64,000 nucleotides of DNA from an uncultured Actinomycetes bacterium (GTDB lineage: Bacteria > Actinomycetota > Actinomycetes > Nanopelagicales > Nanopelagicaceae): positions 1-64,000 of the forward strand of contig CAIRHO010000038.1 of assembly GCA_903878415.1 (NCBI GenBank), given 5' to 3'. Positions 17,795-26,236 of this stretch are shown here, piece by piece (the first letter of the stretch is position 1; each line of letters opens with the position of its first letter). The notes under the pieces are model-generated. The model was not told the DNA's origin, did not search any database, and saw only the letters and a list, made by a program, of their open reading frames with translations. The translations under genes and the position numbers were made by a program.

Positions 17795-18922
17795 GTGAGC
17801 AATCAGATCGTTCGTGTAGGAGTAATAGGTGCTGGCGCGGTCGCTTCTTCCGTACACCTCCCGATTCTCACGCGACGGAGTGATCTCTTCGCAGTTGCTG
17901 CAATTGCCGATTTTAATATTGCTGCGGCTCATTTGCTGGCGGACCGTTTTGGAATAGTTAATAGATTTCCCTCTCCTGAAGAAATGTTTGCATCATCATT
18001 GATAGATGCCGTTGTAATTTTAAATTCGGGAAGCCATGCTGAAGTTGTCGTTAAAGCTCTCAATTCTGGCTTAGATGTATTCTGCGAAAAACCACTCGCC
18101 TACTCAAGAGAAGAAATGAAATCTATAGAAGTTGCACTAAGTACTTCTGGCAAAAAACTCATGATCGGTTACATGAAAACATTTGATCCCGCAGTAACAG
18201 CGGCAAAGAAACTTATTAAAAGTCGCCCACGTACGGTGGATGTTGTCGTGCTGCATCCAAGTGGCGAGAGCCAGCTTGCAACAACGGAAATTTCAGTAAC
18301 ATCTGCGCCAGCACCAAAAGAATTGATTGAGAAATTTAAGAGTAGCGACCGACAGATCCAAGTTACTGCCTTGGGCGAAGCTGCGGCGGATTCTTTTGGA
18401 AGTTTTTATACCGATGTAATTTTAGGTAGCGTTATTCATGAGTTATCCGTTTTACGGGCTCTAGATATACATATCAATGAAGTTGATTTTGTGGATCGTT
18501 GGCCAAATGACGGCAGTGAAAAAGCTCATTCCATAATTATTAATGCACGTACTGCCGACAATGTCAGAATCACAATTAGATGGTTCTATTTAGATCAATA
18601 CCCGCTCTACCAAGAAGAAATTCGATGGGTAAACGAGTTCGAAGGACATCACATCATCTTCCCTAGCCCATATATTCTTCGAGTTCCTACAAAATTGATT
18701 TCAACGAAACGAATCGGACTGGATCATGAAAATACCACCACGGAGTCGTATTTACCTTCATTCGAGATTGAACTAGCTGCTTTCCATACTCTTGCCACAA
18801 CTGGAAAACAAGATGCCGACCCAATTGCCGATGGAAACGAGGATTTAGAAATCTCGCTTAAAATTGCAAAAGGAATATGTATCCGCGAAGGAATTGCAGT
18901 AGGTGGAAACTTAAAAGCATAA
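17795..18922 (+). CDS. Gfo/Idh/MocA-family oxidoreductase
   Basis: A 375-residue NAD(P)-dependent oxidoreductase. The Rossmann motif VGVIGAGAVASSVHLPIL, the EKPLAYS cofactor motif (about residues 93-99 of this start) and a C-terminal alpha/beta substrate domain define the family. The reading frame extends to 17666, but GTG 17795 follows a clear GGAGGA site and places the Rossmann strand at the usual position. It could oxidise inositol or another sugar in place of the iolG that is missing from the iol operon, but it lacks features that would specifically name it IolG. It is divergent from the glycoside hydrolase. Confidence 0.85.
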   Translation: MSNQIVRVGVIGAGAVASSVHLPILTRRSDLFAVAAIADFNIAAAHLLADRFGIVNRFPSPEEMFASSLIDAVVILNSGSHAEVVVKALNSGLDVFCEKPLAYSREEMKSIEVALSTSGKKLMIGYMKTFDPAVTAAKKLIKSRPRTVDVVVLHPSGESQLATTEISVTSAPAPKELIEKFKSSDRQIQVTALGEAAADSFGSFYTDVILGSVIHELSVLRALDIHINEVDFVDRWPNDGSEKAHSIIINARTADNVRITIRWFYLDQYPLYQEEIRWVNEFEGHHIIFPSPYILRVPTKLISTKRIGLDHENTTTESYLPSFEIELAAFHTLATTGKQDADPIADGNEDLEISLKIAKGICIREGIAVGGNLKA

Positions 18923-18923
18923 C

Positions 18924-18940
18924 TAGTTTGTAGCAAACTA
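18924..18940. terminator. Short hairpin between convergent genes
   Basis: TAGTTTG-TAG-CAAACTA is a perfect 7-bp stem with a 3-base loop, filling the 19-base gap between the convergent oxidoreductase and argG stops. It has only weak T-runs, so termination is plausible in both directions but not strong. Confidence 0.5.
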
Positions 18941-18941
18941 A

Positions 18942-20297
<1,356 letters not shown>

Positions 20298-20308
20298 ACT
20301 TAGAGCCG

Positions 20309-20659
20309 CTATTTCTCGGGCGTAATTCTCGTTTCAAGGTCTCTAATTACCCGATGCATCTCTTGTGAAAGAACTTTTAACTCGGCCAGCTCCAGAAGTG
20401 TTGCAGCGTGGGTTTCATTTATAGTCTTCTCGAAGCTTTTGGATTGCACGTTCTGACCAACCATAATTATTGATAGCAATACCAGCTGCAAAAATGTCTG
20501 AGCAATCCAAGAAACTATTACGATCGTATCGCCGCTCTTAATTGCATTTGGGAGTGAAATTAACGCAATTGCAGCAAATATATAAGCACACCACATCGTA
20601 CTTACGCCGGCAGTTATCTTTAAAGCGATTTTGTTATTTAAATTAGAAGACGTACCCAT
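20309..20659 (-). CDS. Small two-helix membrane protein with cytoplasmic coiled tail
   Basis: This 116-residue protein has hydrophobic segments at about 18-38 and 48-68, then a polar helical tail rich in Glu/Leu (TINETHAATLLELAELKVL). The layout resembles DUF1003 proteins such as the 59072-59569 product, but I do not recognise the family with confidence. Its start codon lies inside a perfect 18-bp inverted repeat, so translation may be limited by that hairpin. It follows the cytochrome b operon on the same strand. Confidence 0.6.
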   Translation of the reverse strand: MGTSSNLNNKIALKITAGVSTMWCAYIFAAIALISLPNAIKSGDTIVIVSWIAQTFLQLVLLSIIMVGQNVQSKSFEKTINETHAATLLELAELKVLSQEMHRVIRDLETRITPEK

Positions 20660-20691
20660 GATTTAAGAATAGCCTTAAATCATGGGTACGT
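20650..20691. repeat. Perfect 18-bp inverted repeat over a start codon
   Basis: ACGTACCCATGATTTAAG at 20650-20667 is exactly matched by its reverse complement at 20674-20691, with the 6-base loop AATAGC. In the leftward transcript the AUG of the 116-residue membrane protein (20657-20659) sits in the second arm. The repeat begins 13 bases after the end of the cytochrome partner gene, so it can serve as its 3' hairpin and also hide the next start. Confidence 0.85.
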
Positions 20692-20703
20692 TCGAGTATG
20701 CGT

Positions 20704-21660
20704 TTATAAGCCTTCTTCTTCGTAGTAACGACGCCAAATCCTGCGATGGATTGGGATTAGCATCGGCAGCGAACGTACGCCTGGAATTAATGGAATCAAA
20801 ATTAACCCAAGTGACATACCGCCCATAATAAAGAGAATGTATGCATCGGCATTTGCGCCAATAGGTTTTGACTCTTCATTATTAAATGGTGGAATCTGAT
20901 ACCAGAAGGAGTAAAGCCAGAGCCAAGCCTGGCCTGGATACCTTCCAGTTTCATTCATCATTCCCCAAGTACCACCTTGTAGATTAGCTGCAGTTCCAGC
21001 ATCATCTAAGTACGCGCCATCACCAAAGAAAAGAATTTGTTTGGTGTTATCGGTTTGGAAGAAGCCGCCTTGCGAAAGCAGCGCAGCATCTAACCCACCA
21101 GATTTAGCCATACTTGTTAAACCCGCTGCAAGTGCTGGGACTGGACCATATGGGCCAGCAGGAACCGCGCCTATATCTCCTTCAACTTTATTAATTGCAT
21201 CATCATAAGATGCCGCCCAACTTTCTTTAACTGAATCCGATGCTGCATTCCAAGTAGCTAACGCAGATGCAATTTCAGTTGAGAGAACTTGAGTTGATAA
21301 CGGCGCAATCACGAAATCATTTGCGGCATCGATCATGTGAGTTACGCCAGCCCATTTTTGCAACCAGAGCGGACCAACATTTAAGCCGTCACCATTTTCA
21401 TTATATGGCGCGCCATAAGTTGCCGTCCCGCTACTCCCAGCAAGTTCTTGAACTGCAGTTGCATAGAAGTTATCAGCATTTGTGGTTGCCCAATTCTTAA
21501 AAGTTAACGGCTTTTCATCGGGCGATCCAAAAAAGGCTGATAGCGAGAGCGTTACTAACGAAACTACTACCAATGCAATTACACCCTCCTTTACAATGTC
21601 GTACTTTCGAGTGCGACCTTGCCAAGGATTGGCATCAAAAGCTTCTGAATTCCGTTTCAT
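20704..21660 (-). CDS. Cytochrome b partner subunit with large extracytoplasmic domain
   Basis: A 318-residue membrane protein. A helix at about 23-45 (IVKEGVIALVVVSLVTLSL) is followed by a long polar domain of roughly 225 residues and a second helix at about 272-294 (AYILFIMGGMSLGLILIPLIP), ending in a basic tail. The N-terminal NPWQGRTRKYDIVKEG and the FWYQIPPFNNEE region recall the C-terminal half of b-type cytochromes and their flanking subunits, but the long insertion is unlike subunit IV. It overlaps the cytochrome b gene by four bases (ATGA), which implies a fixed complex. No haem c CXXCH or Rieske motif is present. Confidence 0.65.
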   Translation of the reverse strand: MKRNSEAFDANPWQGRTRKYDIVKEGVIALVVVSLVTLSLSAFFGSPDEKPLTFKNWATTNADNFYATAVQELAGSSGTATYGAPYNENGDGLNVGPLWLQKWAGVTHMIDAANDFVIAPLSTQVLSTEIASALATWNAASDSVKESWAASYDDAINKVEGDIGAVPAGPYGPVPALAAGLTSMAKSGGLDAALLSQGGFFQTDNTKQILFFGDGAYLDDAGTAANLQGGTWGMMNETGRYPGQAWLWLYSFWYQIPPFNNEESKPIGANADAYILFIMGGMSLGLILIPLIPGVRSLPMLIPIHRRIWRRYYEEEGL

Positions 21661-22274
21661 AACTTCACCCCACTAATTGCTGCATCAATTGGCGGAACTA
21701 CGCCCTTTTTGCGAACCAACAGGACATGCATAACTGTTATTACGCCAAGAATTAACGGTAAAAATGCAACATGGAGTAGCAACATCTGACCAAGATTTGT
21801 AACGGTAAACCAAGCACCAACTCCTACCGAGTTAAAACCATCCTTGGCTTCAAATGTAATCCATTGTGAATCAAAATTGGTTTGAACTAAGTAACCGGTA
21901 AATGCGGTTGCAATTGAAGCCACAAACGCAACAGCGCCGGTCATCCAAGTCATCAACCTTCGACCTCGCCAAGCAGCCATCCAATACTTTCCCCAAAGAT
22001 GAACCACCATGAAGACAAAGAACAACTGCACACTCCAAAAGTGCAAACTATTCATGAAATGTCCAGCAGATGAAGTGTGGTACCAAGCTGGACCTTCAAA
22101 CGATAGAACGATTCCGGTAGCAATAATTACGCCAAGTGCGGCTAAAGTTAAAACTCCGAATACATAAATCCAGGAAGCCACATATGCTGGCTGATCATCT
22201 GGTAATAATTTATCAATAGGTAGATTCTTTTGCCAAGATTTTCTAAGCTTAGAAGTCCACATTTCGCTCATCAT
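21657..22274 (-). CDS. Cytochrome b, N-terminal type (b6-like dihaem subunit)
   Basis: A 205-residue four-helix dihaem protein. The haem-ligand pairs are His78/His92 in the second helix (LHFWSVQLFFVFMVVHLWG) and His168/His183 in the fourth (LLHVAFLPLILGVITVMHV). The spacings of 14 and 15 residues match cytochrome b6 rather than mitochondrial cytochrome b (14 and 14). The chain stops after this half, so cytochrome b is split. It is coupled to a small membrane protein upstream (TAATG) and a partner downstream (ATGA). The expected role is quinol oxidation or quinone reduction across the membrane. No Rieske protein or cytochrome c1 is adjacent. Confidence 0.88.
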   Translation of the reverse strand: MMSEMWTSKLRKSWQKNLPIDKLLPDDQPAYVASWIYVFGVLTLAALGVIIATGIVLSFEGPAWYHTSSAGHFMNSLHFWSVQLFFVFMVVHLWGKYWMAAWRGRRLMTWMTGAVAFVASIATAFTGYLVQTNFDSQWITFEAKDGFNSVGVGAWFTVTNLGQMLLLHVAFLPLILGVITVMHVLLVRKKGVVPPIDAAISGVKL

Positions 22275-22447
22275 TAATTACCACTGTTATTAGAATCATG
22301 ACTTTGGGGAAACGGCAAAAGTACTGCTAAAGCAAAAATTAACAACATCAGCAAAATAACAAGCAAATTTGAGATTGAGATTTGAAACCAACCCCATTTC
22401 AAATAAGTCGCAGATTTATTCATAAAATCAAAGAAAATACCTGACAC
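22274..22447 (-). CDS. Small single-helix membrane protein coupled to cytochrome b
   Basis: A short frame of 57 codons from GTG 22447, or 49 from ATG 22423. It encodes one strong hydrophobic helix (NLLVILLMLLIFALAVLLPF), preceded by a short polar, Trp-containing stretch and followed by a polar tail. Its TAA shares a base with the cytochrome b ATG (TAATG). GTG 22447 has a GGGAAGAGAG ribosome site about 6 bases upstream, whereas ATG 22423 has none, so the longer form is preferred. The coupling and size suggest a small assembly or structural subunit of the cytochrome complex. Confidence 0.65.
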   Translation of the reverse strand: MSGIFFDFMNKSATYLKWGWFQISISNLLVILLMLLIFALAVLLPFPQSHDSNNSGN

Positions 22448-22560
22448 CGTTTTCTCTCTTCCCGTAGAATTTAAAAATTCTTCATTTCCTTGACATTAGA
22501 CCTGAAGTTGAAATAGACCGAGAGTTTTGTAGAGAGGTGGCACTTAATGGGAGCCTCTGC

Positions 22561-22566
22561 AATAAT
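22561..22566 (+). promoter_or_regulatory. Candidate -10 (AATAAT) of leaderless gene 22573
   Basis: AATAAT is followed by six bases and ATG 22573. A TTGACA lies further upstream at 22490-22495, too far to pair with it, and could belong to a second promoter. Confidence 0.4.
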
Positions 22567-22572
22567 TGGCTA

Positions 22573-23085
22573 ATGAAATCAACCAAGCCGATTTATTGGC
22601 TGCTGTTACCAGCGTTGCTCTTACTGTCAGCAGGGTCAATTTGGGGAACTGTTCATTTTTACCCAGGTCAAAACTCACCAAGCGCCTCTCAAGTTCAAGA
22701 ATGCATAGATCTGAAGAGCTTTGTTTTAAATGAAGAATTAATTGGAAGTAAAAAATGGAGCGTTTATCATTCCGATGTTTTAAAGTACGAAACCGGTTTA
22801 TCAAATAAGAATCGAACTATTGTATTAGTTAAACTTATAGCGTCTGAAGCAATCGAAGTTTTACAATCTGATCTTCGGATATATGAAGAAATGGCGCTAC
22901 ATAATGATTGTTTGTTACCGGATTTCAAAAAACAACTTGCATCAGTTACAACCGATACTCAAACAAGTATTGATTTCTTACTCGGCCAAGGTGAAATAAG
23001 TGGCCAAATGTTTGATCCAAATCAAGGTATTTGGAATACCGCTTTTTATGATGCTTACGAATCTGCTATAAAGTATTTAAAATAA
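22573..23085 (+). CDS. Membrane-anchored or secreted protein of unknown function
   Basis: A 170-residue protein with an N-terminal hydrophobic helix (IYWLLLPALLLLSAGSIWG) that is a signal anchor or uncleaved signal, then a mostly helical polar domain with two Cys (ECIDL and NDCLL) that could form a disulphide outside the cell. I do not recognise the family. A GTG at 22537 would add 12 residues but lacks a spaced ribosome site; ATG 22573 fits the leaderless pattern. It is divergent from the cytochrome operon. Confidence 0.65.
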   Translation: MKSTKPIYWLLLPALLLLSAGSIWGTVHFYPGQNSPSASQVQECIDLKSFVLNEELIGSKKWSVYHSDVLKYETGLSNKNRTIVLVKLIASEAIEVLQSDLRIYEEMALHNDCLLPDFKKQLASVTTDTQTSIDFLLGQGEISGQMFDPNQGIWNTAFYDAYESAIKYLK

Positions 23086-23087
23086 AT

Positions 23088-23426
23088 TTAGCCAGCAGGT
23101 TTGTTTCGAATCGAGCCACGCTCTATATCTTTAGACTTTTCATGAACTTTTCTAATTTGCAATTCGAAATTCTTTATCGCGCCATCAAATGCCGCTAAAT
23201 CATTGAAATCTGAAGACTCCGACCTAAGTAACGGTCCACTTCCTCTGGATGTAAGTATAACTTTATGTGACTTCTTACCTAGCCGAGGATTTCCTTCATG
23301 TAGAACTTTCAATTCAATGCGATCAATTTTAACTTTAAATCTATTCATGCTCTCTAGTTTTTCTAAGGCAATTTTTTTGAAATCTTCTGCTAGAGCTGCG
23401 TTCCTTGGATGAATGATTATTTCCAT
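23088..23426 (-). CDS. Short-form ribosome hibernation promoting factor (HPF/RaiA family)
   Basis: A 112-residue basic protein with the S30AE/HPF fold pattern: beta-strand EIIIHPRNAAL, helix DFKKIALEKLESM, then strands IDRIELKVLHEG and HKVILTSRG, and a C-terminal helix FDGAIKNFELQIRKV. Family members bind the 30S decoding centre in resting cells. It lacks the C-terminal dimerisation domain of long HPFs, which most actinobacteria have between comF and secA. A strong AGGAGG precedes ATG 23426. Confidence 0.72.
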   Translation of the reverse strand: MEIIIHPRNAALAEDFKKIALEKLESMNRFKVKIDRIELKVLHEGNPRLGKKSHKVILTSRGSGPLLRSESSDFNDLAAFDGAIKNFELQIRKVHEKSKDIERGSIRNKPAG

Positions 23427-23514
23427 TTATTCCTCCTGCATTTGAAGATACTCCCTTTGAAATTTGAAATCAATGACTTAGAACTGGGAAGTTGCCGAGT
23501 ACTATGTAACCCTG

Positions 23515-24798
23515 ATGGCTTTATTCACCGAATTCCTTCCTTCTGCAAATGACTATAAGCCTTTTAAGAAAAACTTTCGCCATAACTTAATTGCCGGAAT
23601 ATCCGTTGGCGTTGTGGCGCTTCCGCTCGCACTTGGATTTGGTGTGACTACAGGTTCTGGTGCAGCGTCCGGGCTAATAACAGCGATTATTGCTGGACTA
23701 ATTGCTGCGGTTTTTGGCGGTTCTAATTTTCAAGTTAGCGGGCCAACTGGAGCAATGACAGTAGTTCTGGTACCAATAGTTTCTAAATATGGAGTAGCGG
23801 CGCTAGCTCCACTTGGAATTGCAGCTGGATTTCTAATCATTTTTTTGGGGTTTATTAAAGTTGGCAAATATATTGATCGTGTTCCTTTTGCAGTTATGGA
23901 AGGTTTTACTCTTGGAATTGCGTTAGTGATTGCATTGCAACAAGTCCCGTTAGTCTTGGGAATTCAACGCGCTCCAGGTTCGCATACAGTTTTAGTTGCC
24001 ATCGATACATTCAAGAGCGCAATATCAAATTCAATTAATTGGACTTCTATCTCAATTGTTATTTTTGCCTTAGTCATAAAATTCACTTGGCCCAAAATGA
24101 ATAAGATGGTTGCGCCGAAAGTGCATATCCCCGCCAGCATCGTGGTGGTACTACTAACTACGCTTATTGTGCATTTTCTAGGTATCAAAGTTGCAACTAT
24201 CGGCGCAATCCCTCGAAAATTTGAAGTTGCTGGCAATTATTTGGAAACATTTAACGCTATACCGATTAGGGAACTCGGATATGCCATTGTTGTGATTGCT
24301 CTCTTAGGAGCAATAGAGTCGTTACTTTCGGCTCGAGTTGCTGATGGTATGGCACACAAGATTATTGACCATGAACAGAGAAAACATCAGCCTAATCGTG
24401 AGTTATTCGGCCAAGGTCTAGCAACAATTGCCGCATCATTTTTAGGCGGAATGCCGGCTACCGGTGCAATTGCTAGAACTAGCGTCAATGTTAGAGCTGG
24501 AGCCAGAAGCAGATTCGCGTCGATCGTACATGCGTGTTTCCTACTTATGGTGGTGTTGTTTCTAGCGCCGGTAGTCTCAATCATTCCGACAGCTGCACTA
24601 GCTGGAGTATTAATTGGCACTTCATATCGAATTGCTAATCCGAAGAGCATCATCGAAGCGCTACGCACTACTTATGGGGAGAGAGCCGTCTTTATTGTCA
24701 CAGCTATTTCCGTGCTTGCGATCGATTTAATTTGGGGCCTTGTAATTGGTTTATTAACTAATTTGGTATTAAAAAAATTACTTTCTAGTCGCCGTTAA
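23515..24798 (+). CDS. SulP-family anion transporter without STAS domain
   Basis: A 427-residue transporter with about 12-14 membrane segments. It shows SulP core features: ISVGVVALPLALGFG, a FQVSGPTGAMTVVL anion-binding loop and LLGAIESLLSARVAD. The usual cytoplasmic C-terminal STAS domain is absent; the chain ends directly after the last helix. SulP proteins move sulfate, bicarbonate or other anions with Na+ or H+; the substrate is not determinable. TACTAT lies nine bases upstream of ATG, so it may be leaderless. The last 21 bases overlap the convergent TerC gene. Confidence 0.9.
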   Translation: MALFTEFLPSANDYKPFKKNFRHNLIAGISVGVVALPLALGFGVTTGSGAASGLITAIIAGLIAAVFGGSNFQVSGPTGAMTVVLVPIVSKYGVAALAPLGIAAGFLIIFLGFIKVGKYIDRVPFAVMEGFTLGIALVIALQQVPLVLGIQRAPGSHTVLVAIDTFKSAISNSINWTSISIVIFALVIKFTWPKMNKMVAPKVHIPASIVVVLLTTLIVHFLGIKVATIGAIPRKFEVAGNYLETFNAIPIRELGYAIVVIALLGAIESLLSARVADGMAHKIIDHEQRKHQPNRELFGQGLATIAASFLGGMPATGAIARTSVNVRAGARSRFASIVHACFLLMVVLFLAPVVSIIPTAALAGVLIGTSYRIANPKSIIEALRTTYGERAVFIVTAISVLAIDLIWGLVIGLLTNLVLKKLLSSRR

Positions 24799-25671
24799 AC
24801 TTATCAAAGTCGTAACAGATAACGCAGCTGCGATAACGCCTAGGCTCACCGCTAGAGTAATATGTGGGATTTCGTAGAAACCGATTTTATGGATACCTAC
24901 GCCATGCAATCCTTCAATGAAGAGCTTAAATCCAATAAATCCAAGAATTACCGCCAAGCCCTTCGAAAGATAAATTAGACGGTCAACTAACCCGGCCAGC
25001 AAGAAATAAAGTTGACGAAGTCCCATTAAAGCAAATGCATTTGCGGTAAAGACAATGTAAGGATCTTTGGTTAGACCAAAAATTGCAGGTATCGAATCAA
25101 GTGCAAATATCAAATCAGTGGTTCCGACTGCCACCAAAGCGATCGTGAAGGTAGACGCACCGCGCTTTCGAAGTGAGGTGATTATCCGGCCTTCTTTATA
25201 TACCTTTTCATCACCATGCTTTTCTTTTATTAGCTTCCAAGCAGTGGCTATTAAAATTATGGCGAAAATAAAGAATGCTGCAGAGAACTTAGAAATCAGT
25301 GCCGAACCTAGGGCAATAAAAATACCTCGCAAAACTAGTGCGATTGCTATGCCGGCCAATAAAATTAATTGTGCACTCTCCCGTTTAACGCTCAAATTCG
25401 CTAGCAATATTATGAAAATAAAGACGTTATCTACCGAGAGTGAATATTCCGTCAGCCACCCAGCAAAGAATTCTTCACCATGGCCAGCAACCCCATTAAA
25501 TTGGAGGTTTATTCCAAAGACAATCGCGGCAATCACATAAAAAATTGTCCAAAGCGCAGCTTCTTTTAGAGTGGTTTCTCGTTTGCGATTTTTAATTGCT
25601 AGTAGCAAATCAAAAACCAGTACTCCTAGTAGGACTGCAATCGTCACTCCCCAAGTTTTGGCATCAGTCAT
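24778..25671 (-). CDS. TerC-family membrane protein, copy 1
   Basis: A 297-residue polytopic protein with the TerC family core: FFAGWLTEYSLSVDNVFIFIILLAN, GTTDLIFALDSIPAIFGLTKDP and FALMGLRQLYFLLAGL. The conserved Asp residues in those helices are typical. TerC relatives act in metal handling (Mn2+ loading of exported proteins in Bacillus, tellurite resistance). It is closely similar to the protein at 28569-29462. The gene is in the same orientation as the two small genes and malY-like gene upstream of it. Confidence 0.9.
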   Translation of the reverse strand: MTDAKTWGVTIAVLLGVLVFDLLLAIKNRKRETTLKEAALWTIFYVIAAIVFGINLQFNGVAGHGEEFFAGWLTEYSLSVDNVFIFIILLANLSVKRESAQLILLAGIAIALVLRGIFIALGSALISKFSAAFFIFAIILIATAWKLIKEKHGDEKVYKEGRIITSLRKRGASTFTIALVAVGTTDLIFALDSIPAIFGLTKDPYIVFTANAFALMGLRQLYFLLAGLVDRLIYLSKGLAVILGFIGFKLFIEGLHGVGIHKIGFYEIPHITLAVSLGVIAAALSVTTLISLTATRK

Positions 25672-25700
25672 CTAAATTTCCGATTCTCTAAAAGCCTTTA

Positions 25701-26081
25701 TTAACGGGTAGCTAATACAAAAGCTATGGCAAGAACTAGCGCAAGTGCAGCTGATTGCATCAGAATAATTAAAGCGGTCTTACGGTCTGCAGCCCGATCT
25801 AATGGATTTTGTACTTTAGAAATTTCGCCCATTTTGCCAAGATTAAAAGTCCCTGCAAACCCATACGCTAAGCAGAATTTCTTTCTGGATTGTACAAAAC
25901 CGATTGCAAAAACCATGAGTGGCAGAATGATAGAAAATTTTCCAATTGTGGAAACGTCAGATGAAGCCAGAGTTGCGCCGCTAGAAATCGAAAAAGCTGC
26001 CCCGATTAGCGCAACAATTTGGCGACGACGAACTTCGCTCTTCCCTAAGTTACAAGTTCCAGGGATGTATTCAGTGCTCAA
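25701..26081 (-). CDS. Small membrane protein of unknown function
   Basis: A 126-residue protein with four hydrophobic stretches (for example QIVALIGAAFSISSGATL and ALALVLAIAFVLATR) and two CNLGK/FCLAYGF-FNLGKMG motifs, each pairing Cys or Phe with NLGK. I do not recognise the family. It starts at TTG 26081 with a GAGGA ribosome site six bases upstream. The TTG overlaps the stop of the small gene before it (TTGA). Confidence 0.6.
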   Translation of the reverse strand: MSTEYIPGTCNLGKSEVRRRQIVALIGAAFSISSGATLASSDVSTIGKFSIILPLMVFAIGFVQSRKKFCLAYGFAGTFNLGKMGEISKVQNPLDRAADRKTALIILMQSAALALVLAIAFVLATR

Positions 26082-26227
26082 CTTACTTCCTCGAATTCAT
26101 CTTCATCGACCCATGCGCTGGCAGATTCATCACTTCGTTCTACCCACGAGAGAAAAGTAAAAACTCCTTTGACTGCAAGGAGAAGCAATGCGAAAAGCGC
26201 AGTTATCCGGCGAATTGCTTTAAACAT
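26078..26227 (-). CDS. 49-residue single-helix membrane protein
   Basis: ATG 26227 opens a 49-codon frame: a basic start (MFKAIRRITAL), one hydrophobic helix (FALLLLAVKGVFTFLSW) and an acidic tail (WVDEDEFEEVS). The TGA overlaps the TTG start of the next gene by three bases, and the acidic tail codons supply that gene's GAGGA site. Such coupling supports real translation. Function is unknown. Confidence 0.55.
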   Translation of the reverse strand: MFKAIRRITALFALLLLAVKGVFTFLSWVERSDESASAWVDEDEFEEVS

Positions 26228-26236
26228 ATGAGAATT

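Noticed and set aside
22490-22519. TTGACA followed by ATAGAC/TAGACC as a classic promoter
   Set aside because: The -35 is perfect but the -10 candidates are poor; the AATAAT-N6-ATG arrangement explains the start better.
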